Translations under genes and position numbers: made by a program
Source of the DNA: Paulownia fortunei
Lineage: Eukaryota > Streptophyta > Magnoliopsida > Lamiales > Paulowniaceae
Assembly: GCA_019321725.1 (NCBI GenBank)
Contig: CM033115.1
Coordinates: 22,020,673 to 22,084,672, forward strand
Direction of reading: 5' to 3'
DNA: 64,000 bases
Shown: one piece after another, positions 12,437 to 25,645 of the stretch
Layout: every line of letters starts with the position of its first letter
Numbering within the stretch: position 1 is the stretch's first letter
Notes under the pieces: generated by a model
Told to the model about the DNA's origin: nothing
What the model saw: only the letters and a program-made list of their open reading frames with translations
The model's database searches: none

Positions 12437-15130
12437 TCAGCGTGGAAGCGTTGGTATAATAATCATCTCTCCTGGAATTCCGTTACTAGTTTGATGGGCA
12501 CATTAGGCTTTTGTTATATCTCTGTGCCGTTCCACTATAATTGTCTGAAGTTCTGTCCATATCTTAGTTGCTATTGAAGATGCGCTACATTAGGACTGTT
12601 CCTGCGAAATGTTGATGCATTTCGATGGTACTTCCAGATATACTCTCTATGAGTTTGTACAATATGCTTTGGAGTTTGGACTTGTAGCTATTTGATAAAA
12701 TGTTGTTTGCAGAGCAAGCAATCATTTTTATAATGTCACTACAGATTGTTGTAAATTGCTTACTGTGTAAGAACATCTGAGTCTATTGTCATTTGCTATA
12801 GTTCAACTTGCATTAGGTACTTAATCTAATTCTCTTGGTTCTTGGGACTTACTCCTGGTGTTTGAAAGTTAACATGACATGGATGCGGCATGGTTTTTAT
12901 CGCAGAGATAGATAATCAAACATGGATTTCATGATAAGCTTCTTGATGGGTGAACTCCGATCATTCACATAAGCTGTATCTTGGGTAACACGGGCATTCC
13001 CATTCAAGTCATGGTTCATGATAAAGTTTCCTAATGGAACCTGATAAACTTCTGCAGCATTGCTAGTCATGTAGTGTTTAACTTGCACTAACATCTTGAA
13101 TAGGAGGAGACCATATATAGCTTCTTTGTCAAAATGAAGGTGTATAATTCCTAAAGAGTGTCCATATAAATAGAGGAATTTTAGATTGATATTACCTCGT
13201 CATGTCTCATCACTGGACATAGTCAGAATCACACCCTTGCCACGACTCCAACGATGCATGTTCTAATGCATGTTGCTCTTCATCAAACAATTGTCTGGCT
13301 ATGTTCTCTGAACAGCCATGTTAATTTCTAACTTTTCTTTCTATTGATGACTCTGTTATGAATTGCTATATCATCACAAAGATGGTCTTGCCTTCTTCAT
13401 TAAATTCTCTTGGGCCATCTTCAAAAACTTTTCCCTGTTTTTCTTTATTACGAATATTTTTAAAATCTGAAGAACGTACCTATTTCTGCTTCACAGTTTC
13501 TCCGAAGTATAACTTGATCAATTTTATGGTGTTTCTGAGGTCTTTTTCTTAAAAGTGTGATACTACTCTCCTCTCATCCATTGATTATCACATAAATATT
13601 GAATGATTGATTTGTTTTTCCCTATTTGCAATTAATTATATATGCTGTCATATTCTTCAGTGAGCCAAAAAATTACTCTGATTCACTATTTATGAGCTCA
13701 AATCATTTGTCAACTCTCTATATGAGATTTTGCAAACTAATTAAATTCAACCTCTCTAGTCTTTGTTCTTGATTCACCAGTTTATGAAATGCTCGTTAGC
13801 TTGCACGTGCCTTGAATTGGGCATTTCGCCTGTGTTTTTCTGGCCAGTTGTGCTTGAGACTCTTTTCATCTTGACTATATTTTCTCCACAGTTAATTAAT
13901 GAAACACACAGTAGATTCCATCTTGAGAGTCAAGAGCTGCCTGCTTTTGACCTGAAGAAGTCAAGTTTCACAATTACCACCGTCAATAATGAACTGTGTG
14001 TTTTACTTTTCAGGCAAGCTCAGCTGCTATCAAGAATTTGAATTCACCTAATCCCTCCAGAATCTTTCTCCTGGGGACTGAGTATAACAAGGTTGGTAGT
14101 GCCAGAATAGTCTTAAAGAAGATGAATGATCATTTGATTGTCTTTTCTTCACTTTTTGAGGTGCAAAATCTGCTTATTCAGATTTTCCAGAATGGCCATT
14201 TGCAGGAATTCTATTTTAATTGACATTGAAATTTCAAGATTTTCATTTTGTTTGTATGGTATGAGGACAAGAAGTTTTCTTATCAAGAGAAGATGGGATT
14301 GCTAGCTCTGCTTACAAAATGACATGACAATGTGAATATGGTTACATTTCCCTGTTTCAGTCTGCATGTAAATATTTGTACATTTTGTTTGGATGAGTAA
14401 TATTTTTCAAAATCTTTGGGATTCAGTTCCAACCAAAAGCTCTTCAACAAGATTTTCCTGTCTGCACGACCAACTCCAAGCACATACTGCGCATATGGTT
14501 GTTACACCCCCCCTCCCACTCCCCCTCCAAAATATATTCATATATAAAGAAAAATGTTGGTATCAGGAAATGGGATAGGATGCTTCTAAGTTATTTCTTG
14601 CCCACATGGATGTTGCCTCTTCATAGTCCAACAAACATCAAGATTCAATGCCCCTTCATTACACTTTGCCCATCCTTTTCTTTAAAAATCATAATCCAAT
14701 TCCAAAAAACAACAAAACAGTTTCGACATTTATGAAACCACCAATTTACCAAATACTTATTATACTTTTGACCTTAACAAATTTGGTTCAAACATTAGCT
14801 GGCTTGCTTCTCCATCATTAAATGCTGGCCTGCACCTATTATTACAACGTCCTTTCATAAAAATATGTGCTAGATAAGGTACGTACGGGATGTCCTTCCC
14901 ACGAGTTCATACCTTCCTCATTTATTCAACAAATAAAAACACTAAATTTTTTTTATTATCGAGTACTATTGATTTTATGATTTTTTAATTTCTCACTTAA
15001 ATTAAATCTACTTTCTAGTTGAAATTTGTGAAACTTTGTTAAGTATTTTAAATTTTTAAAAGTGAATTGAATCCACGATAAATTAGTATTATATTAGAAT
15101 CTTATTAATATCGAATGAAAGGCTATGTGT

Positions 15131-15318
15131 ACGTGTTGAAGATTCGCCAATCCAAAAGGATCGTACCAAACGAGAGTATGTATGAATTTGGATAGAGAGA
15201 ATGTAACGGATTCCTCTTCAACTTCGATGTGTGCATGCCGAAGGTTGGCTAACCCAAGAGGGCCCACACTGAATGAGAGTGTGCGAATGTGACGAATTAC
15301 CCTTCTACTTCAGTTTGA
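15131..15318. repeat. Imperfect tandem duplication (two units of about 90-98 bp)
   Basis: Unit A (15131-15228) and unit B (15229-15318) share an ordered series of matches: GAAG(A/G)TT, CCAA.AGG, GA(A)TGAGAGT.TG, GAATGT(A/G)ACG(G/A)ATT and TTC.ACTTC. The units have diverged and unit B lacks about 10 bases. Confidence 0.55.
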
Positions 15319-17394
15319 AAAATAATTATTGAACTAACTTATATACTCAGATATGTTTTCTCCTTAATAAACAATTTTCTAAGATGGATTCACCCGTAAC
15401 AAACTTTTTAACTAATAGAATGGTAATTGTGCATTTTTTTGTCTTATGATATGAGAACTTATCATTGCTACAAGTTTAGATGACTCATAAACAACTAAAA
15501 CTAATCAAAACTAATTTGATCCAGTGTTTGATGTTTCCAAACAAACCCTAATGGAACACCAGGGGAAAAAAAAAACTCATTATTAAAGTAATAAAGTAGA
15601 AATTACTCTCTCTATATATTTATATTATTTATTCTTGAGTGAAATTTCCTTGGAACTTCCAAGAAGCAAACGCCCTTAATCACAGAAACAAACAAAATAA
15701 ACAAAACTTAAAGTGGCATGTGAGGAGTCCATAAACAAGAATGATGCTGTCAGCCACCTGAGAGCATACCAAACGGCCAGTCCCACTAATTTTATCTGAC
15801 AAATTTAGAGTTTAATTTACTGAAAAATAATGTAATAGGATTCCTCCTTAATTAGCTTGTGTTCCCATTTGTGTCTACGAGGAAGCAGAGGTGTACGGAA
15901 TGACCCGACACTATTCTTCTTAAACATGTTCCTCCATCGGACAATGCAATTCATACCTTAAACTAATTATGATTCCAAACTTTTTTGAAATATCAGAATA
16001 ATATATTGCATATCCTTTAAAAGCCCATGTTTGTATTTTGAATTTTAATGTAAAAAAGAAAGAAATAATGTTGAAATTAATATTTACTGTATTTTTTGGA
16101 TAAAAAAAATAAAAATTTAATGATAATATATTATTTACGTGTAATTATTGGATAAATCAATGTACATTACACTCCACATATTTATCTACAAAATTAATGA
16201 CCAATATAAGAGATACTACACTCAAGTAATATGTAAAATGTATATATTTCAATTCATATTTTAAACAACGATAATATGCATGTTTATATAAGTGTATATA
16301 AATATATATATATGAACTGTATATTCCATCTACACAATTGGGGCATATAGCATCTATAGGAGTGTGCCTTAATGGGACCTGTCATCTTCAACACTTTCTC
16401 GAAGAAAAGAGGCATTTTCTTGCAACTTGTTTGAAATTTTTTTGACCTAACGCGGCATTAACAGCATTAATCGTACTCCTAGGCCATTAAAATTCATACA
16501 TAAGAACTTTCCTTTTGTTTCACTCCTTGCGATCTTTAATTTCTAGTTTCTATTTTTTCCTCATGTGGGCTCTTTGTTTAATACCTTTAAAAGATAAAAG
16601 AAATTTGTTGAAAATTGAATTGTAGTTCGTAAAATGTGTTTTCTTTCTTGAATTTTGTTTGCAGATTGACACTTTGTTGTAGGGTAAATGACATTATGCC
16701 CTCGTGTGTTTTTTTTAAAAGTGGCTTATTATATTTTATACTTAAAAAATTATTTCTAACCCCCTTAAGTTTTTTTTTTATTTGAGAAAAGATAAATAAC
16801 ACTAATTTTGACTTTTATTATTTATTAAATTGAAAGTGGCCTCTTACCTATATACATATGCTAATGAATTTTCTAATTTATTTTCATAGTTCATAATCAT
16901 TTAAAGTAAAGATTACTAAATAAACATATATCGAATATATATTTGTAAATAACATGTATGTTATTCAAAATTATATAAAACAATAGAAATATTCTTTAAT
17001 TAAAGGTTTTACACCTTAAATTTTGAAATGAAATTGAAATATATTAACATGTCTAAGCTTAATATGCATATCTAGTATAATAAATAATTGACATTTTTCT
17101 TGACATGTTATATTGATGATGTCATATAAGATAACATCTTAAATTTTAAAATTATATCTCTTATGTAAATATTCAAATTATCTTGAATAAACGAATAAGC
17201 ATGTTAATGATTTTTTTGACATTTTTGAAATAATATATACATTGTAGCATATGTGTATTTAATGATATTATGAACAAACAGCAAATAAAAAAGAAATTTT
17301 CATCTTATGTATAAGGATGAGTTGGTTATTCAATGAGCAATAAAAGTTAAATTGAGTGTTATTTATTTATTTGAAAAATTAAAAGGAATTATAT

Positions 17395-17650
17395 GCCTTT
17401 TATCAAAATACAAGGAATGATCATTGCGTGAAGTGGTGCACTGGTTCGAATCCCCCTAAAAATTTAAAAAGGTTGTAAGGTTGGGAGGTTTGTGTGTTAC
17501 TACTCCAAGAATGAAACAAAACGAGTCGCGTGTTCACTTCACTTATGCATGAGTTATCCGTGTCATACTCAAATTTAACCAATGGCTGATTTTGAGGGTT
17601 AAGTCAGCTATACCCACGGTTTAGTTAGAACGTAAGCTCTTTAAATTATA
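17395..17650 (+). repeat. Possible degenerate tRNA-related element with a B-box-like motif
   Basis: GGTTCGAATCCCC at 17433-17445 is a perfect match to the tRNA T-arm/B-box consensus. No convincing A box lies upstream. The following 200 bases are less AT-rich than the surroundings and end in an A-rich AAATAAAATAAAATAAA stretch (about 17650), which is how plant SINEs finish. The limits are approximate. Confidence 0.3.
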
Positions 17651-19195
17651 AAAATAAAATAAAATAAAGGAATGATTCGCCTATTTTTAAAAAATAAGGG
17701 AAGTAAAATTTTATTTACCTTTTGTTATATAAATATTTTATTTTTTTGAAGGACATTATTAAGGGAGCTACTACCATAATGATGAATAATTTGGATTCTT
17801 ATGATGTGCCAAATTCTTGAAGAAATAACATAGAAACACGTCAATCCAACAAACTCCCTTTGGAGCTCTACCTGCAAAAGACCAACTTTTGTATCAAAAT
17901 TGTGATACAATGAATTAGCTCTAGCTGAAAAAAGTGATTATCTACTACCTAAGTAAGAAAAAAATGATTAATCCCCAAAAGAACACTAATGATTTAGTAT
18001 TACTTTTTCATTAATTCATTTTTTTTCAAGTGTGGCCCCACATGGCGAAAGGGCATTTTGTCCCAAAAGCTGCGTCTTATGCATGTCATTACCACGTCAA
18101 TGTGCCCAAAGCAAAAATATATTTTCTTTTTATAATAAAAAAAATATTAAAAGAACCTTTGGAAAAAAATGAATGTGAAAACTCAGTTGTAGCCTGAATT
18201 GAATTTAGCTGAATCAAACTCGATTACATAACGAGTTATATACACTTATTAGATAATTAATTGAATGTGTGCAAGCATAGTACTAGAGACTTTTCAAAAT
18301 AGCAATTATGCTGCTAACTTTTTTTATATTTTGTTAATCGCATTTTCCTACGTGTATACCTTGATATTTAAGAGGAAAAAAAAAAGGAGAGAGAGATAAA
18401 GATAGGTAAGGCCCTTAAAACGCGTTTTTGGAGTTTCATGCATGACAGAGAAGCACCAGCTGTTGATTTTTTTCCTGCTAAGGTTAATAATAATTTTGTG
18501 TATTATATTCAGACAAGCACACTCCCATAAGCATCCTGCAAAATCCTGGAAGCTGCTTATGATGTTGAATCCTATGTTTCCTCTTTATAGCACTGCATTT
18601 ATTGGTGTAGGATTAGAAGATTCAGATATACAAGAGTATGAAGTATAGGGAGTATATAATTATTATATATCCAGTCTAAGATATGTTTGTTTAACTCTAC
18701 ATTATAATTTTAATATTAAGCTACTCCGTGTGGCCAAATGACTCAATGAGAGGTAAAAATTTAAGATTTTTCAAAACAATTTAGTAATGCTTTCTATCAT
18801 ATTATTACACCTAACCAATAACTACAATAGTTTTTAAAATTTCATTTTTATTTTTTGAAAAAGTGTGGCTTGCCTTACATTAGCACTTTTTTTTAATCTA
18901 TTTCTCATGTTTTTTTAACTAATTTTCATTAAACATTTTCTAATTCATTACCTCCAATGAAGAACAGAAGAGAAAACAATACTGAAGTTGAAAAATTCAT
19001 GCTACAATACTATTTACCCCATAAGAGCTTAAGGGGCAGTCAATTCAAAACATCTTTAAAAAAGAAAAAAAAAAAGATTGTTTTGTTTACCATAGTAGGA
19101 TAGAAAAGTCATTGTCATGTGAAGTAAGAGACAGATTATTTTTATCAAGAAAAAATACTGGAAAATATCTGTCAGCCAATATTGCAGGTTACATA

Positions 19196-19223
19196 TTGAC
19201 ACTTGACAGCACTGTTCCTTGAC
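19196..19223 (+). promoter_or_regulatory. Cluster of W-box cores upstream of the ERF gene
   Basis: TTGAC occurs at 19196-19200, 19203-19207 and 19219-19223, all within 60 bp upstream of the TATA box. The last one reads TTGACT, the full W-box form bound by WRKY factors. Control by WRKY factors is an inference from these motifs only. Confidence 0.4.
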
Positions 19224-19250
19224 TAAAAGGGATCCCCAAAAACCCCCCAT

Positions 19251-19259
19251 CTATAAATA
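19251..19259 (+). promoter_or_regulatory. TATA box of the ERF gene
   Basis: CTATAAATA lies about 170 bp upstream of the chosen ATG. Transcription would start near 19285 and leave a 5' UTR of about 135 bp. Confidence 0.65.
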
Positions 19260-19420
19260 TTGTCAAATCCCCTCTCCTCCACAATCACTTCCCATTGGCA
19301 TTTTCCCTTCACAAAAAACACAAGAAAAAAGAGCAACTGCAGCAGGAAAGTGAAAGAGAGAAAGAGGCACCAAAAGAGGATAAACTTACTATTTTTTTCT
19401 TGCACTGGTTCAATCAAGAA

Positions 19421-20107
19421 ATGGTGAAGGCAGAAAACAAGATCCCATCAGCAAATATTTCATCATCTCAATGCAAAAAGAAGTACAAGGGAGTAAGAAT
19501 GAGGAGCTGGGGATCATGGGTTTCTGAGATAAGAGCACCAAACCAGAAGACAAGAATTTGGTTAGGCTCTTATTCTACACCAGAAGCAGCTGCTAGAGCT
19601 TATGATGCTGCACTTCTATGCCTCAAGGGCTCATCAGCCAATCTCAATTTCCCAATCTCAAAAACCCCACAAGAATATCTCAACTCTGATAATACTATCA
19701 TGTCCCCAAAATCCATCCAAAGAGTTGCAGCAGCAGCTGCAGCCAATGCCACTTTTCTTGAAAGCTCAAAAAATTTGAGCCCACAATCACCCTTCTTTTC
19801 TTCCTCTTCCTCTTGTACTTCATCATCATCATCATCATCAAATGGTTCAAATTCATCTCCATCACTTTCTTCATCTTCTCCTAATCCCAGTATTCATATT
19901 GAAGATGATCTTATCTCATTAGCAGCAACACCTTCTGCTGATGATTTCTCGGCGCAGTTTGAGGAGCCTAGCATGTGTGCCATGGCCTCATGGTACAACT
20001 TTGAATCCCCAAAGTACACTGACATGATCAATGGGGTGTTCTTTGATCCATTGATGATGGAGGATTCCTACGAAGATAGCGATATCCGATTATGGAGCTT
20101 CTGCTGA
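19421..20107 (+). CDS. DREB-type AP2/ERF transcription factor (ERF012/013/014-like)
   Basis: An intronless gene of 228 residues. One AP2/ERF domain spans about residues 22-79 ([17 protein letters not shown] ... [19 protein letters not shown]). The valine in SWVSEIR is the DREB-type residue that favours the DRE element over the GCC box. After the domain come the motif [14 protein letters not shown], a long serine tract encoded partly by a TCA/ATC microsatellite (about 19800-19875), and an acidic C-terminus finishing DIRLWSFC. This layout fits the small A-5/group II DREBs. The frame is open upstream to an ATG at 19295. The ATG at 19421 is preferred because MVKAE opens the conserved part and the upstream segment (MAFSLHKKH...) has UTR-like character. 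A nuclear regulator of stress or wall-related genes is the usual role (family knowledge). Confidence 0.9.
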   Translation: MVKAENKIPSANISSSQCKKKYKGVRMRSWGSWVSEIRAPNQKTRIWLGSYSTPEAAARAYDAALLCLKGSSANLNFPISKTPQEYLNSDNTIMSPKSIQRVAAAAAANATFLESSKNLSPQSPFFSSSSSCTSSSSSSSNGSNSSPSLSSSSPNPSIHIEDDLISLAATPSADDFSAQFEEPSMCAMASWYNFESPKYTDMINGVFFDPLMMEDSYEDSDIRLWSFC

Positions 20108-21720
20108 TCAAACATATTTGTGATCAAGAATTCAAGCATACTTCCCAGTTTATTTGTTTGTTTCATTTATTTATTCATTGGATGATCTTCAGTTTATTTC
20201 TTGAAGACATTACTGACCGTGACAGGAAATTTTTTATATACTACTCTGTATGTTATAGTGTAATTGAGTTTTACTGTGAAATTCAAAGGATTTCACAAGA
20301 GAGAAACATATTTTCTTGACCCTCCTCAGTGAATTCCTGTATATTATGTATTTATGTGGAATGTATTTATTTGCCATATATATGTGGTGTTATTCATCAT
20401 CTCTATATATGATAAGGAAAACAAAAATTGTGTTTTTTAAAAATTAATTGTGTAAAGAATAAACTGCTAATAAGCTGTAACTTAGATAAACTGATATAAA
20501 ATGCAAAATGATCAACATTTTTCAGAGATAGGTAAAGTGGTAGAAATTTCTCAAACCAACTGTACTTCATATACGTTGCGAGTTTCAATATTGTCAGTGA
20601 AGTCATAGACGGATACCTTCATTAGTAAAGAATATTCAACAATACATCCCACTATGTTAAATAACTCGTTTAATAGTTAATTGCACACTTCTTCTCGGAG
20701 ATATTACACTAAGATAATTATTTAACCTACTCAAACATTATGTAGGAGCTTATTTGAATTATAGATTAATTTTAAGCTTAGCCTCAACTTGAATAATTAT
20801 GTGTTAATCTTGTAATTAACTTGTAGTGAATTAACTTTTAAAAGACATATATAGGGTTACTCAATAAGCAAAAGATGAACAACTTAAAACTCTTATTGAT
20901 GACCAAATTTCAAGCTAGTATTTGAAAGTATTGATTGATCCGAGCCAATTTTTGCACATGGAGCTGTCTTATTTTAGAGAACTTGAAATTGCGTGGTATT
21001 CTTTCTAATTGTTTTCTCTTACATTGTACTTGGCCTTTTCAAGACACATATTGTGGTCAGCCAACAATTTTTGGATTTTATAAAATTTGTTCTTATTGAT
21101 TTGTTCCAAAAAAAAATAAAAACTAAAAGATATTATTCAATATTAGCCTCCACCGAGGGAAGTAAAGTACTTGTCCAGAAGAATTATGTTACGGATACTA
21201 TAATATAAATTTTATTATTAATGTGGTATTATTTTTGCTGTTTAATATGAAACTAGACGATGTAGGTAAAAATTTTCCATAACATAACATGATATTGCCA
21301 ACCTGTGTATTAATTTCAAGTTTATAAGAGCAACATGGCATGTGGCCTTAGAGCATCAATTCATCAAAAAAAAAAAAAAAAGAATTCATTTATTTCATTA
21401 GCGTCACTATCTTATGAACTAGGCTTGTGGATATCACGTGAAAATCTTTGTCTTTAAGGAATCCTATGTTCTCATGAGTAGCATGTGACATGAAATTGTA
21501 TGTATCCTTATCATGATTTTGGGCTTTGCATTTTGTCTAAAAATATTGCTACAGTATACTTTAAATTAATAACTTCACTTAAATAATAAAATTTTTGATT
21601 TTTGAATAATGTATTAAATTAAGTTAATGTACTAAATTAATAATCTTGCTAAATGCATAAAATAATAATTTTTTTAAAATTCTTTAGGGCCCAAAGAAAA
21701 TATAAGGTAATAATTAGCCA

Positions 21721-21739
21721 ATATATATATATATATATA
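21721..21739. repeat. (AT)n microsatellite
   Basis: Alternating AT run of about 19 bases. Confidence 0.9.
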
Positions 21740-24700
21740 ATTCGTAATATTAGTATGGATTTGGCTCCTTCAAATCAACTAACTTTTGGAAATGTTTTAA
21801 ATAATAAAGTTGTAGGTGTATCCTTCTTCTCAGCTTTCCATAGTATTAAAAATCACATCATTCTAATATTTTTGCTGTTATGATCAAAATATTGAAACCT
21901 GGCCTGAAAAATGAAAAACAACATATGTTAAGAAATTATATATTTATTTTCTTTTCTTTGCGGATCTTTTTACTTTCCTTTTTATTTTGGTGAATCTGTG
22001 CTATTAGTGGCCTTATCAAAAATAACATTTATAAAATAATTATGCAAAAAATTGTTATAAGATAACATTTATAAACTTCTTAAATTTCATAATTATAATC
22101 AAAATATTAGTTTTTGTCCATATACCATTAACTTTCTTATTTATAATTCATGCATGAATATTGGTAAAAGAAAATGTACATGTACAAAATAATTAAAATA
22201 TAAAACTTTTGATAAATTAATAAATTATCTATTTATTGATAAATAAATAACCTCTTTAAAATAATCCTTTTTCTTAGTCCCAACATAATAATTTATATAG
22301 AGATTTTACTGTAAAATGTACATTAACATAAAAGAGAGAAATTAAAATAGATCTCACCTGAGCTACTTCACAAAATACATCACTTACTCTGTAGTTTCAT
22401 GAGTTATTTATTTATTATTATTCATGTGTTACTAAATATTAATATCAACTACTTAAAATAATTTTATCAATTAGTAAAAAATATTATTATAACAAAATAA
22501 ATTTTTATCACTTAGTAACAACTTTCTTATGGTCACTAATTTTCCTTTTTCTTCTAGTAAAGGCCCATTTACATGTTACAATTTAGCCGAATGAGAGGCC
22601 TAAGAGGCCCAAAATTTACTCTTGGCCCAAATAAAGCAATTAAATTAAATTAAAAAAAATCATTATTTTTAGACTCGCGGAGCAAATTCAATTCACGGGT
22701 CTTTCATTCACATTTTTTTCTACCAAGAATGCATATTAATTAAATTTGTGCGTAATTTGTAATTTCAAAAATGAAATTAATTGCAGACTTCACAGAAAAC
22801 TTTACCATGCTGATCCTTCTGGTCTTGAACTTGAAAACAGTGATCAAATAGTAATATTTTCTCTTTTTTTTTTTATTTCGTTCAAATATTTATGCTATGA
22901 TCAAAGAATTTCATTACGAAAATGAAAAGAAAAAAAGCAAAAATGAAAAAACTAAATAACAAAGTTGCATCGTTGAAATGTAAAAAAAAATAAAAAATCA
23001 ATTGTTTACTCATTAAAATCTAAAGTTCAAATATAGAGTTAAGTTCTACTGCACGCTTGATAGGGTGATCCAGGTCTAGGGCCGGTTCAGACCCATCCTG
23101 GTTATCCTCGAAAAACAAACTGTTTCTCTTTCTGGGCCAAAAACAGGTTCTGTTTTCAGCTTCTTCCAAATCCCTGTGGCAATGTAGTCCTTGTGATGGG
23201 CCTGAATTCGGCCTCAACCAGTGGCCCGATTACCTCATTTCTCCAACCCGTTTGTTATGTATCTTTTATAATAGAACCCATTAATCAACAATAACAATGT
23301 AAAATTAAAACTAAGGTGGATTATTATTGGACTCGGACCAATTTATCTCATTCGAAAAGCCCAACTTTCGTTTCAAAAGATTAATAGAAAGTTCAAATCT
23401 ACCTCCAACCTCACCTATTTGGGGCCGGTTTAACAGTATATGGATCTGGTCTTTAGTTTTTCATTTTCCAACCCAACTTACCCGTTTATTTTTTAAAAAA
23501 TTACATAATTATATGATATTTTTTTAGAAAACAATATTTTTAGAAAATTTTAATAGTAATATTTTTAAAAAGTATAACTGTAATATTTTTTATATTATAA
23601 AACGAATCTAACTGCTCTACACATCAAATTTGAATCAAAGGAAAGTAGTTTTTAAAAATATTAACGAATCGAGTTAGATTTCAAACCCAACCTAAACCCG
23701 ACCTAATGTGATCGCTAATATTACTATACACGTTGTGTGTGTTAATGCAAAAGATATGGTCAATGATGCAGCATCAACTAAATTGATCACCTAAACAATG
23801 TATTTTGTTGGGAGTCCATGAGGACGATCTCAATCACATGGTTGTGGACTAGTGCATATAGCCATATAAATGTTATATGCAAGAACTAAAGTTTTTGGGG
23901 GGCTAAGTTGTGATTGCTGGTGGGAAAGTTTAGACAATTTTTATAATTATATACCTTGTCTCTTTAAATTTTGAATATTTAATACGATAATAAAGATACA
24001 AAAAGTATAATCAAAATTTACATTTAGCAAAAAACTATGTTGCTTTTAAATCATTTAAACAATTAATTACGAAATTTATTAGAGTGGTGCCCGACACAGA
24101 TTCTGTGTGTACGAGGAAAGTTATCCAAATTTCTTAGTAATTCTTCTTTTGTGATTTATTTAGTTGTGTAAGGAAGAGAATAAGTAAACAAGTTCCTTTT
24201 TTATTAGTTTAAAGTGAATTTTATAGAAAGTAAGAAAATGAGAGAGAGTAGAAATGTATGATATATGCTTTATTAATATTTGTAAATTGAATAAATTTGA
24301 AATATACTACATATCTATTATTCATTGGACCCACAAAGCGTTCAAAAAATCATGAGAGTACTAGATATAAAAAATAATTAGACACGCAATTAAAGATTAA
24401 GATTATTGTATTAAATTGAAAGAATCAATCACCAAAAACTTTGGCCAAGTCTTGGGGAGGCCAGGTCCCCTCCTAGCCCACTTGTACATCCCTTCAGAAC
24501 TTTTTGAGACAAAATTGCAGGTGCTTTTAACTCGGACATTTCAATTGGAACCTGCCTTTGCATTTGAACCGGCACCATTATGGTCAACTAGCCTAGACCC
24601 TAGAGTTTGCAATCACTAATTGCATTCAACTCATAGATCATCTACAGATCAATCATTTGCATAGGGTTACTATTTATGGGTTGGGTATTGTTGAAATAAA

Positions 24701-24788
24701 TAGAAACCCAATTTAATTAAAAAAAAAATTACTTTACCTTGAGATATATACTATTGCTTAGCAATATTTTTAAAATTGAATTATATTT

Positions 24789-25154
24789 ATCGGTTCGATC
24801 AATTCAATTACGAAGTGATAGTTCGATTAAGAGTTAAAAATCAAAAATCTAATTACATCAATCAACATCTGATCAAACAGGAAAAATCGATCAAATTAGT
24901 CAAAATTAATTTTTTTCTTTTTTAAAAAATATTTGATTACATTTATGTGATTATTTGAATTTTAAATTTTATTACATATATTATTTAATTAATTATTTAT
25001 ATTTTTTATTTTATACATAACAGTTAATTTATTATATTATTATTTTATATAATATAATAAAAGAATATAATTAATTTTCAACAATTGAATCGATCTGACA
25101 TATTGAACTGCTGATCGAGAATAAAACTGATTTGATTATTTATTCAATTATGAA
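24789..25154. repeat. Dispersed AT-rich repeat, copy 2
   Basis: Second copy of the family at 1381-1805, in the same orientation. Matching landmarks are AAAATCGATCAAATT, ATGTGATTATTTGAA, TTATATAATATAATAAAA, TATAATTAATTTT, CTGATCGA and the tail ATTCAATTATGAA. Confidence 0.5.
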
Positions 25155-25624
25155 AATACTAAATATAAGTACAATAATCAATTATATAACAAACTTTTAC
25201 AAATTAAACCAACTTTAAATTGGACCAACACTGACACTTATGTATTGAATTTGAAGTTTCAAGATCTTGAAGCCTCAATTACCAGTGGAGTTAGATCTCA
25301 ATATAGACAACATTATGAATTTGGATTTTCATGTTTCATGTAATAATTCATGTAAAAGCTATAAATCCAAATAATTGGAACTTAACTCGTATTTAAATTA
25401 AGGGCAGCCCCATTTTGGAGGAAGTCAAAGTATAAATTTTATGATGCAATCTGGAAACCATTTTTCATTTTAGGTGGGATGGGAATTATTTAGAGATGTA
25501 GGTGATATTCAAGAGTGTGACATCTTCCAATTTTGTGTTAATATAAAAGTAAAAAAGATAGACTCAATTAGGTGACTTACCACGCCAATAAGTCACAAGA
25601 GGTTCAATTATAACTTTTTAAGGT

Positions 25625-25645
25625 AAAAAAAAAAAAAAAAAAAAA
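25625..25645. repeat. Poly(A) run
   Basis: Twenty-one consecutive A residues. This could mark the 3' end of an old retroposed sequence, but nothing recognisable precedes it. Confidence 0.85.

Larger units (their letters stand above)
12437..19420. other. Long spacer upstream of the ERF gene, no recognised gene
   Basis: About 7 kb. The left part (to about 14500) is less AT-rich and has several open frames of 60-95 codons on both strands. None matches a family I know or joins into a splice-consistent gene, so it may be old degenerated sequence or a non-coding transcript. The rest is AT-rich, with an imperfect tandem duplication at 15131-15318 and a tRNA-like B box near 17436. The last 200 bp form the ERF promoter. 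Confidence 0.5.

Noticed and set aside
12897..13198. About 90 open codons on the minus strand (…HFDKEAIYGLLLFKM…VYQVPLGN…)
   Set aside because: The composition is protein-like, but there is no recognisable family, no ATG-supported gene model and no partner exons. It is kept only as a possible gene remnant.
13763..14223. Open frames suggesting exons with possible AG acceptors near 13890 and 14015
   Set aside because: Attempts to join them gave no consistent phase or known domain. A transposon origin was also considered, but no gag, integrase or reverse-transcriptase motif was seen.
17433..17445. Functional tRNA gene suggested by GGTTCGAATCCCC
   Set aside because: No acceptor stem, D arm or anticodon arm can be paired around it.
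18442..18648. 68-codon frame with a hydrophobic start (MTEKHQLLIFFLLRLI...)
   Set aside because: It resembles a secreted peptide leader, but the rest has no motif, cysteine pattern or homologue I know. In AT-rich DNA a hydrophobic frame of this length is expected by chance.
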